The notes beneath the pieces are model-generated. The model was given only the letters and a program-made list of their open reading frames with translations. It made no database searches and had not been told where the DNA came from. From Bacteroidaceae bacterium (GTDB taxonomy: Bacteria; Bacteroidota; Bacteroidia; Bacteroidales; Barnesiellaceae_A), in NCBI GenBank assembly GCA_017532725.1, contig JAFXIZ010000065.1:1-33389 (forward strand): a stretch of DNA of 33,389 bases, read 5' to 3'. Shown piece after piece: positions 1-9,900 of the stretch. How positions within the stretch are numbered: the first letter of the stretch is position 1; each line of letters begins with the position of its first letter. Both the position numbers and the translations under genes were made by a program.

Positions 1-564
1 ACACTCACCACAACCATACGCGACCTTGAGCCGGGCGAATCTTGTACGATGCCTATCGCTATTTCGACAGGAGAACTTACATTACCTCAAACATCACGCA
101 ACGAAGTTGTTTGGTACAGTATAAATCTTGATCCGGGTTTGTTCACTATCCAATCGACCAACTACAACTACTTCAGTATGTATATGTATGACAGTTGCGA
201 TACCGAGAATTACTTGGCAGCATCACAATACGACGGCAGCAACTCGGGATACACACTTTCATACCAAGTTACCACCCCGGGATACTATTATTTGAAACTT
301 GATGGAATATATAACGTCATCACAGTAACCGTAAGTGGTCAAAGTTCGGGCATCGACGAGGTTGCACAAGGCAACAACATACGCATCGCAGGCAACAATG
401 TTACCGTTACTGCCGACAACAATCGCACCGACGTTGCCATATACGATATTACAGGTAAGGTAGTAGCCTCACAAGCCGTATATAACGAAGCGACATTTAA
501 CCTCGACTGTGGTATATATATAGTAAAGGTTGGTAATAAGATAACCAAAATAGCCGTACATTAA
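1..564 (+). CDS. T9SS-secreted protein, C-terminal part (5' end outside window)
   Basis: The reading frame is open from base 1, so this is the 3' part of a longer gene; the first ATG at 49 is probably internal. About 187 residues are visible. Residues near the middle (PGLFTIQS ... TPGYYYLKLDG) form an aromatic-rich beta-sandwich of the kind found in pre-peptidase C-terminal-like domains of secreted proteins. The last 75 or so residues start at GIDEV and contain VAIYDITGKVV and GIYIVKVG, the hallmarks of a type A T9SS sorting domain, which directs outer-membrane translocation and surface attachment or release. A strong hairpin terminator follows directly. The catalytic or binding part lies outside the window, so the function is unknown. 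The T9SS tail is confident; the pre-peptidase assignment is tentative. Confidence 0.85.
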   Translation, partial: TLTTTIRDLEPGESCTMPIAISTGELTLPQTSRNEVVWYSINLDPGLFTIQSTNYNYFSMYMYDSCDTENYLAASQYDGSNSGYTLSYQVTTPGYYYLKLDGIYNVITVTVSGQSSGIDEVAQGNNIRIAGNNVTVTADNNRTDVAIYDITGKVVASQAVYNEATFNLDCGIYIVKVGNKITKIAVH

Positions 565-571
565 TATTACT

Positions 572-602
572 AAAGGGTAAACTGCTTGCAGTTTGCCCTT
601 TT
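572..602 (+). terminator. Rho-independent terminator after the first T9SS cargo gene
   Basis: A 14-bp stem (572-585 with 588-601, one T-G wobble) closes over a minimal loop; the arms are AAAGGGTAAACTGC and GCAGTTTGCCCTTT. The stem ends in a short T-run. It lies 8 nt after the stop codon and 33 nt before the next start. It therefore ends the first gene or attenuates read-through into the M6 protease gene, for which I see no clear separate promoter. Confidence 0.8.
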
Positions 603-634
603 CAATACATCGCCAACAATATAAATCCTGAAAT

Positions 635-3520
635 ATGAAAAACTTGTTTCTTCGGGTCATTATCGGTATGGGAGCATTATTCTGCTTCACGCCGGTAGCA
701 CGCGCCATTATGGCAAACCCCAACCCCATCACTGTAACCCAACCCGACGGCTCACTGCTGACTATAAGGATATATGGTGATGAAAGTTTTCACTATACGA
801 CAACTATCGACGGATATTTGATTGAGAAGGACAAAGATGGTTTCTTTAAATATATTGACACCACCACGCAAAAGCCCCTCCAACTAATAGCCAATAACAT
901 CGATGCACGCACCACCGACGAGGTAAAAGTATTGTCACAATTGGCTCCTGCCAAGAGAATCATACCTCAATGGGTAGGACAACGAGTTGTTGGCAAGAAA
1001 TCGCCTCGCGTTACACCACCCACATCGGCACGCCCATTGGTGGGACAAAAGCGAGCAGCCGAAGAGACAGCAGAAAGTCAATATCTTGTTATATTGGTAG
1101 GTTTCAGCGACCGACCCTTCACATTTACCAACAACGATTTCGACAAGTGGCTAAACGAGAAAGGTTACTCGGTTGACGGAGGAACAGGTAGTGTGAAAGA
1201 CTACTATCGCGACAACTCTATGGGGCAATTTATCCCCAACTTTACCGTATTGGGCCCCTATACACTGCCCTACACACAACTCTACTATGCAGGCAATAGC
1301 GAGGACACCGGCGAGGATGCCAACCCTCGTGCTATGATTGTAGATGCCTGCAACATTGCCAAGGCACAAAACCCCGACATCGACTTCTCGATATTCGACA
1401 ACAACAAAGACGGTTATATGGACAACGTCAACGTTGTTTATGCCGGATATAGCGAGGCAAGTACCGGTAATGGCGATGATATGTGGCCTCACAGTTGGAC
1501 ACTCGATGAATTTTCGCTCACCATCGACGGCATCATTATCGACGCCTATGGTTGCTCGGCCGAGTTTGTAGGTGCCGAGGGCGAGAAGATGGACGGTATA
1601 GGAACATTCACGCACGAGTTTGGTCACGTTCTCGGCTTGAAAGATATGTACGACACCGACGAATATACCGACGGATACGGACTCGACCCGGGCGACTACA
1701 GCATCTTTGCTTCGGGTAGTTACAACAACGAAAGTCGCACACCTCCTTGCTTGATGGCCTTTGAACGTATGCAAATGGGATGGTGCAACCCTATAGAACT
1801 GAAAGACGTTGCCGATATATCGCTCAACCCCATCAGCGAAAACGTTGCATACTACATCAACGCCCAACCCAATAGAGCCGAAGGCACAGGACACGAATGG
1901 TTTATTCTTGAGAATCGCCAAAAAACCGGTTGGGACACCTATCTGCCCGCTCACGGACTACTCATATATCACTACGACTACACCGATGAGATGGTTGAGA
2001 AGTATTGGTCGGTCAACGGGCCCAATAACAACAGCAAGCACCGTTGTATGTATATAAAACCGGCCGACGGTATCGATGACACCAACACTCGCAATGGCGA
2101 CACCTATCCGGGACGCTCGGGAAATACCGAATTTACCGACAACTCAACCCCCAACGCCCTGAGTTGGGCAGGCGAAAAGACCAATACTCCCATAACCAAC
2201 ATTCGCGAGGAGGAGGGTGTTATCTATTTCCAAGTGAAAGGTGGTATCGAGAATCTATCTATCATAAAGACCCAAAAGCCCGACAACATACGCGACACAT
2301 CGATTGAGGTGACTGCTACGCTCGAAAAAAGCACCAAAGGCATTATCGAAATGGGCTTCTGCTGGGACACCGACCAAGACCCCGACATAAGCACATCGCC
2401 TCAGATTGTCGTAGCAACAGCCGATAACATAAGCACTACCATAACAGGCCTCAAGCCGGGCACACTCTACTATGTGCGAGCATATATGCGCCTTGAGGAC
2501 AATACAATAGTATATGGTGCAGCCATTCCCGTCAAGACCGAGTGCCAAGTGGCCAATGCGCCTTACATAGCCGACTTCAACTCGTGGACCGATGGCGAGC
2601 CCGACTGTTGGCAGATTATAGACAACAACAGCGATGGTACTACTTGGGTGTTTGATGATACCACTCAAGGTATGTTGTACCAATTTGACTATTGGAACAA
2701 CGCCGATGATTGGCTCATTTCTACCCGTATGGTCGTTCCCGAAAACGGTCATTTGTACTTTGTTCGTGGTGTCGTTGAGCAGACTACCGTCGAAAAACTC
2801 GATATATATGTATCGACACATACTCGCAACATCGAGGACTTCCACCTTGTCAAGCAATTCTCTTTTGCCGACAACTTCGGTATTCAAGTACCCGAGGAGG
2901 TTGACCTCAGTTCATACGCCGGTCAAGAGATTTATATAGCATTTGTATGTACTTCGGAGAAACTGCAAAGCAACTTGTGGCTATGGCAAATATACTTGGC
3001 AAGCAAGTTAGGTACTCCTAAAGTAACACGCTTCGAATTGGTAGGCAATGCGCTCGAACTCGAATGGACCGAGGTAGAGAATGCCGCAAGATACTATCTC
3101 GACTTCTACGAGGTAACCGATTCGATATATAACGGAGCAATGTTCTATCCCACCAATGAATGGGATTGCGTCAGTGGCGACGTAGAGTTGGCTACAGGCT
3201 CACTTTTCTTCACAGGCGACGGTATGGTAGAAACCCGTGCCTTCCCCGATGGCATAACCGACCTGATATTTATGATATATTCATCAGGTCCTATAGGTAC
3301 TTCAACATTCACTGTTGAAGGTACTGAAGATGGCGAAACTTGGGAACTGATAGGGCCGGCTGCCAACATATCGGAATACAATGCCGAAGGCTATGAAATG
3401 TTCTTAAGTGACTATTTATTGGGCAGAAAATTCCAAAAACTGCGTTTCACCTGCAAACACGGAGGTCGCAACATAAGAATCAAGTATCTGACACTGGGAT
3501 TTAATGAAGGTTATGTATGA
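635..3520 (+). CDS. M6-family secreted zinc metalloprotease, cut short by an in-frame TGA
   Basis: This frame encodes 961 residues. A Sec signal peptide covers residues 1-24 (hydrophobic core, then ARA). A pro-region typical of Bacteroidota M6 proteases follows (ITVTQPDGS ... DGYLIEKDKDG). The catalytic domain contains HEFGHVLGLKD: H327, E328, H331 and D337 fit the HExxHxxGxxD zinc site of immune-inhibitor-A-type peptidases. After it come an Fn3-like domain (about 539-636), a cleaved-adhesin/MAM-like domain (about 639-790), the start of another Fn3-like unit and a discoidin-like segment (about 860-957). The TGA at 3518-3520 is in phase with a further open stretch to 3925 that holds a T9SS tail, so the original gene was probably 635-3925 (about 1,096 codons). 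As it stands, the product has a signal peptide but no sorting tail. The 2,226-residue cargo gene starts 14 nt after the old stop and is probably co-transcribed. Confidence 0.88.
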   Translation: MKNLFLRVIIGMGALFCFTPVARAIMANPNPITVTQPDGSLLTIRIYGDESFHYTTTIDGYLIEKDKDGFFKYIDTTTQKPLQLIANNIDARTTDEVKVLSQLAPAKRIIPQWVGQRVVGKKSPRVTPPTSARPLVGQKRAAEETAESQYLVILVGFSDRPFTFTNNDFDKWLNEKGYSVDGGTGSVKDYYRDNSMGQFIPNFTVLGPYTLPYTQLYYAGNSEDTGEDANPRAMIVDACNIAKAQNPDIDFSIFDNNKDGYMDNVNVVYAGYSEASTGNGDDMWPHSWTLDEFSLTIDGIIIDAYGCSAEFVGAEGEKMDGIGTFTHEFGHVLGLKDMYDTDEYTDGYGLDPGDYSIFASGSYNNESRTPPCLMAFERMQMGWCNPIELKDVADISLNPISENVAYYINAQPNRAEGTGHEWFILENRQKTGWDTYLPAHGLLIYHYDYTDEMVEKYWSVNGPNNNSKHRCMYIKPADGIDDTNTRNGDTYPGRSGNTEFTDNSTPNALSWAGEKTNTPITNIREEEGVIYFQVKGGIENLSIIKTQKPDNIRDTSIEVTATLEKSTKGIIEMGFCWDTDQDPDISTSPQIVVATADNISTTITGLKPGTLYYVRAYMRLEDNTIVYGAAIPVKTECQVANAPYIADFNSWTDGEPDCWQIIDNNSDGTTWVFDDTTQGMLYQFDYWNNADDWLISTRMVVPENGHLYFVRGVVEQTTVEKLDIYVSTHTRNIEDFHLVKQFSFADNFGIQVPEEVDLSSYAGQEIYIAFVCTSEKLQSNLWLWQIYLASKLGTPKVTRFELVGNALELEWTEVENAARYYLDFYEVTDSIYNGAMFYPTNEWDCVSGDVELATGSLFFTGDGMVETRAFPDGITDLIFMIYSSGPIGTSTFTVEGTEDGETWELIGPAANISEYNAEGYEMFLSDYLLGRKFQKLRFTCKHGGRNIRIKYLTLGFNEGYV

Positions 3521-3925
3521 AATCTACTCAGCGCAGGTGCTGTAAATGACAATAAAATAACCATTCGGGAAACAGTCCCGGATGAATTTAAGCAGGGCAA
3601 AACCTACGCCATACAAGTCTATGCCGGCGATGGTATCTTGTATTACGATTCATCAGAGCCTGCATTCTATCGATACGATGCAAGCGTCAATAGAGTATTA
3701 TCCGACAATGTTCAAGCCTATGCTATGAACAACACCGTTTACATCGAGGGGATAACATCACCCACACACATATTGTGCAGCACCCCCGACGGAGTTGTAT
3801 TATACAACAACGAAACCGATGGCAATGCCGGTTGCACATTTGATGTTGCCGGTTACAAGGGTGTACTTATCATTCGTTTCGACCGTCAAAACGAAAGTCA
3901 AATTTTGAAAGTGATTGTGAAATAA
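3521..3925 (+). pseudogene. Detached C-terminus (T9SS sorting tail) of the M6 protease
   Basis: Directly after the TGA at 3518-3520 the same frame stays open for 134 codons to TAA at 3923-3925. The translation continues the Fn3-like unit (ITIRETVPDEFKQGKTYAIQ) and ends in a T9SS-type tail (NVQAYAMNNTVYIEG ... GVLIIRFDRQ ... ILKVIVK). There is no ATG within the first 70 codons or so and no signal peptide. It is therefore unlikely to be an independent gene; it is the remainder of a gene broken by one stop codon, or is reached by read-through, or the stop is a sequencing error. Confidence 0.75.
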
Positions 3926-3939
3926 TAAAATTTACCACA

Positions 3940-6900
3940 ATGAAACAGAGCAAACTTTTAACATCCCTACTCGTTATAGCAGCCGGATGCCTTATATATG
4001 CCTTTGCCGACAATGCCGAGAAGGTAAAACCTTCGGCAATAGGTCGCACCTCAACACCGACGCATAACAATACTGTCGATTACACCACCCAACGACTTAC
4101 AGCGGCCGAGGACGGTGCTCCCTACGGATTGCACCTTGTTGAGATTGACAATAAAGATGTAACACTGCGCTGGAACACCCCCGAAGCCACCAACGGATAC
4201 TTCGAGGACTTTGAGTCGCACCCCGATTTCGCAATCAACTCAAGTGGTAACATCGGTTGGAGTTATCTTGATATGGATAACGAATACACATACACTTGGA
4301 CGGCTGCATCATTCCCCACTCAAGGACAAAAGATGGCTTATGTCATTATGAATCCTGCTACTACAGTACCATCTGTTGCCGATTGGCCTGCCTATCAGCC
4401 CTATTCGGGAACAAAGATGCTTGTAGCATTTACGGTCGATGGTGGAAACAATGATTATATCATATCGCCCGAACTCAACTTTGATGAGAATTTTCAGGTC
4501 AGTTTCCGAGCCAAGAGTTACACCGACGCCTATGGTGCCGAGAGAGTGCGTGTAGGTTACTCAACAACCGGCAAACAAGCCTCAAACTTTACATTCATCA
4601 ACGAAGGAAACTATATAGAAGTACCTACCGATTGGACTCTTTTCAAATACGAAATACCTAAAGAGGCAAAATACGTCACAATCAACTGCGTTTCACACGA
4701 AGCCTTTATGTTGCTTATCGACGACATCTTTGTAGGCACCAACCGTGTGCGCCCCCAAGCACCTGCCAAGGTATATCTCGAAGGTTTCAACCTCTATCGC
4801 AACAACGAAAAAGTAAATAAAGACCTTATAACCGATGTTTTCTACACCGACATTGTTCCCGAGTACGATACATATTCTTACACCATTGGTGCTGTATATA
4901 GCGACGGTAGCGAAAAGATTCAATCGGAGGCTCTCGAGGTTGTAGTACCCGACATTCGGTTGCTTCCTTTTGAGGACAATTTCGACCAAAATATCCTCTC
5001 GGAAGATAAATGGAGTACCCCGGTCGATGAACACGGCAACGAATCGCGTTGGAGTAGTTCATACCACCCATACGGCTTGGTCGATTATGCTGCACAATAT
5101 GTATATTCTTCGCTCGAAAATTACTCACAATCACTCATCTCCACCGAACTGCACACACTCGATGCCGAAAATACTTATCTGCGATTCAATCTGCGCCACG
5201 TCAACTACAACAAAGAGGTTGGCGACTCGCTGGCTGTAGAGATTTCGTGCGACAACGAACTGACTTGGACTCGCATCGCAGCATTTGGCAACGATGAACA
5301 GACATTCGACTGGCGCGTTGAGCAATACTGCCTCAAGGATATACTCACCAATAATCTGTTCCGTATCCGCTTCCGTGCCTTCGGCGTAAATGCTTATTAC
5401 ATAGACTATTGGTACGTCGATGATATAAAGGTGTGGTGCCCCGAGTGGACGTCAGCCACACTCACCGTGCAATCTCAAGGCACACCTATTGCCAATTGCA
5501 AGGTCAACCTCACAGCCAATCACGATGCCATAATCGATGCAACGACCGATGAGAATGGTGTAATACAGATGCCCCAAATAGAAAAAGGCAAATACACCAT
5601 CACCATCGATGAGCGGGGTTACAACACATTCAGTGGCGTGTGGGATATTACCGACGACAGCAACAACTCATATACAGCAAGTGTACAACGACCCATATTG
5701 CAATTGAGCCAAAATGCCGTTCACGCCGACCTCACCACCGAAAGTACCACTACTAAAACTATCACGCTCACCAACACAGGCGATGGCGCACTGAATTGGA
5801 ATATCATACCTACCTTTGAAACCAACGCAGGCGATGACAGCAACGTATGGAATGTACAGAAAGACTTTGACGCATCGGGCGACTTACAAACATCGGTAGT
5901 ATTTGACGGTGAGTACTTCTACACCACCTCGACCTTCTATTTAGGCAAGTTCTTTAAGTACGACAAAGAGGGTAACTTTATCGAGGAGTTTTCTATACCG
6001 GGAATGTACTATATGATGTACGACTTTGCCTTCGACGGCACATATTTCTACGGTAGCGATTACAGCAATATACTCTTCTGCCTCGACTTGCGCAACAAGC
6101 GTTTTGTCAAGGAGATAGCCGTTACATCCGAACCCGACTTGAAAATTACACACTGTAGTTATGATCCACGCAACGACCAATTCTGGGTAGGTAGTTTCAA
6201 CTCGGTAGGTCGCATCGACCGAGAAGGTAATGTTACCGTAAGTTTCCGTAATATCTCAACAAGCAAGGATATAGGAGCCTTCGGCTCGGCTTACGACAAC
6301 GTAACCCCGGGAGGCCCATATTTGTGGTTTAGCAACGAGGAGATTTCAGGCACCAACCAAATAGACCAATTGGAAATTATCCAATACAACCTCAACACCC
6401 GCGCCCTTACCTCTATATCGCACTTGATAGATGACATACCGGGCTATAAGATTGGTAACCTTAATGTTCCCAACTATATATGTGGCTTGGAAGCGACATC
6501 CAACTTCATTGACGGAACACTCTCGTTGGTAGGTATCATCAAGCAATCGCCCTCGCGCATTTTTGTGTACGAATTGGCCAAAACTCAAGATTGGCTCACC
6601 ATAGAGCCCGAAGCCGGACTCTTGGCAAGTGGCGAGACGCAAGAGATTACCTTCAATTTCGATTCTCGCAATGGAGCAGTAGGCAATACCTACAACCTAC
6701 CTATGCAACTATTCACAGTCCCCGAGTTGGATATGCAGGATATACCTGTAAGTTACACAGCCACCGATGCCACCAACACACCCCGTCCCACACAACTTAA
6801 AGCGACCATTGACGGTACATCATCGGTTATCCTCTCGTGGCAAAACAACAGCAGCCACACCCCCGACGGATATTACATTTATCGCAACGGAGAGCGTGTC

Positions 6901-9900
6901 AACCAAGAGGTTATTGCCGAAACAACCTACACCGACACACAACTCGTAGCCGGCAACTATACCTACACCGTTACAGCCTTGTACGGCGAGAAAGAGTCGA
7001 TGCAAGCCGATGAGCGCAGCATCTACATCAAAGTAGGCGCACCATACTACGCCCCTCTCAATCTCTCACACAACGTTACGGGCAATCGTATGGTAAATCT
7101 CTCGTGGCAAAGTCCCGATGCAACATTGAAAGAAAACACCACCTTACGTTGGGACAATGGTATTAACGCCAATGCAATGGGAGTAGCCGACGGAGGATAC
7201 TTCTGGGCGGCTGTTGCTTGGGATCACACCGAACTTGTCGATTATCGCAATATGATATTAAACTCTATCGACGTATTTATACAAGAGCGTTTCCTATCTC
7301 TCTCACTGCAAGTGTACAAAGACAACAAACGCATTGTATCACAGAATATTGACGATACAAATATCATATATGGTGCATATAACAATATACCCCTCAAGAA
7401 TCCTATCATCATCGAGCCGGGATGCGACTATCGCATAGCCTTCCTCGTGGCACACGATAGTGGTATGCGCCCCATCGGATTGGATGCCTCGCCCTCGCAA
7501 AATGGCAAGGGTAACATCGTATCGACCGACGGTAAAGAGTGGTATCCCCTTACCCACATAGGTATGGACGGCAACTATAATATTTCGCTCAACCTAACAC
7601 CCTCCGATACTCCCGAGGTAGCACCTATAGGCTACAACGTGTATCGCGACGGCAAACGGGTGAACAACCAAAGCATCGAATCGTGCGCTTACAACGATGA
7701 GGTAACGACAGCCGGCCTATACAAGTACCAAGTATCATCGGTATATGCCGACGGTGGTGAATCGGCTCTTTGCGATGCCGTAACAGCGCAAATCATAGAT
7801 TTGAGTACGCCTCTGCCTCCTCGCAATGTTGTTGGCGAAACGGAGTTCAATCGCACCGTTCATATTCGTTGGGACTTCCCCCTACCGGTCGAAAGTTCAT
7901 TCCCCGTTGATTTGACACAAGTTCAGGCTACTGCCGAGGAGGGCTATCCCGAATATGTAAGTTCATTCCGAGGCAACCTCTCGGGTGAAATGGGTATTGC
8001 ATCGGACGGTCACTACATATACACAACACTGCACAGTACCAACGGCACAATATGTAAGTATAGCCTCGAGGGTGAGTATATCGAGAGTTTCTTGATAAAC
8101 AGCAGTCTTGGTGGTATTCGCAACTTGGCATACGACGGTAGCGACTTCTACGCTACCGACGGCAACAGTTCAATATATCGCATCGATATGGAAAGCAAGT
8201 CTATTGCCGACACAATTTCAGTGTCGGAAATTGCTCGCCACATTGCCTATATTCCCACCCTCGACAATGGCCGAGGTGGATTTGAAGTAGGCGACTGGGA
8301 AACAAGTATATATGTGAGCAAACGTGGCGCAAAATTGGCCGATGGGCCTATACTGAAGGGCGCAGCCGGATCGGCATACTTCGACGGCACATTATACACC
8401 TTTGAACAAGGATATGAACAGCCCTATATGATATGCTGCTACGACCAAGCCACCGGCGCACTAAAGAGAAAAATAGATATAAGCAACTACATTGAGATAA
8501 CTCCCGAAACAGGCTCGATGGCAGGTGGTATGTCGGTTATAACAACCAACGAGGGCTTAAACCTCTTGGCTGTAGCCTTGCAAGAGCCTTCCAATTGTCG
8601 CTTCATATTCTTTGACTTGGGCAGCATACAAGGCTTGGCAGGCTACAACATCTATCGCAATGGCGAGAAACGTAACGAAGAGCCTGTTCCCTTCCGTTAC
8701 TTCACCGAGGATGAATCGACTGTGGGCAGTTACGAATATGAAATAGAGACTGTTTATATCGACGGCAATACATCGGAACGCTCCGAAGCAACCCACATCG
8801 ATATATACGACGCCGAACATTGCGAAACGCCCTGCGATGTGCGAGCAACTCAATCGACCTACGGTTACAACGTGAATATCTCCTTTGTCGATCCCACAAC
8901 AATGCTCGCCGACACATACGAGAGTTTCGAAAATGGCACTGTCGGTACTGCATACGAGCGCAACGAATGGGAAAACGTCAACGGACTGTGGCGCATAAGC
9001 GACCTAACAGCCTACCAAGGCAACCACGCTCTGCAAGTAAGCAAAGAGGCCGACGGCTGGCTCATCATACCCATTGGCAAGCAAGATGGCGAAAAGATTC
9101 TCTCATTCGCAGCACGCAACCACGATGACCATTCGGGCAACGGTACGTTAAAGGTTATGACATCGACCGACGGAAAGAATATTACCGACTTCATTCCTAT
9201 GAGCAACATAATCACAAGTGAGGCTTGGAAACAATACACAATTACCATTCCGGCCGGTATCGATTATATAGCCATACGTCACGAAGCCGGCGCGCATACT
9301 CAGTATGTCGATGCCTTAGCCATAGACAACCACTTGGTAGGACAGGCATACGGATACGATATATTGCGCGATGGGGAACAACTCAATACCGAACTTATTA
9401 CCGATATTTCATACACCGATCGCAACCTCACACCGGGTAAGTACAGTTATCAAGTGCGTGCCTACTATGTGTCATCGTGCATAAGCGACTATTGCGAGCC
9501 TGTAGAGATTGAAGTAGATTATAGCAACGGTTGCCAAAAACCGGGTATGCTCTTTGTCGAAACACTCAACACCGGTGCCAACAGCCTCGCTTGGAGTGCC
9601 CCTGCCTTGGGCGACGTGGTAAACCTCAAGTGGCACAGTGGCAGTGTTCACGACGCAGCAGGTATGCCAAGTGGTGGAGCATTCTTTGCCGGAGTACAAT
9701 GGAACAACGATGAATTGAAACCTTACGAACGTATGTCGTTGTCGGAAGTAGAACTATACATCAACCAGATACCCGACGCGCTCTTCTTGCTTATATACGA
9801 AGGCGAAAACCTCATAGCCCAACAATACGTTCCCAACTTGAAACAATACAGTTTCAACACCGTAGAATTGAAACAGCCTCTGCTTATCAACACCAACAAG

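Noticed and set aside
1151-1954. Minus-strand 267-codon frame inside the M6 gene
   Set aside because: It is a shadow of the catalytic-domain coding sequence on the plus strand; the translation shows no domain.
3518-3520. TGA as a selenocysteine or reassigned codon
   Set aside because: No redox motif surrounds it, no selenocysteine machinery is in view, and uvrA uses TGA as a normal stop. A nonsense mutation or error is simpler.
3638-3925. Independent 95-residue gene starting at TTG 3638
   Set aside because: It is in phase with and continuous to the M6 protease frame after the TGA, has no signal peptide, and consists of a T9SS tail that needs an upstream cargo.
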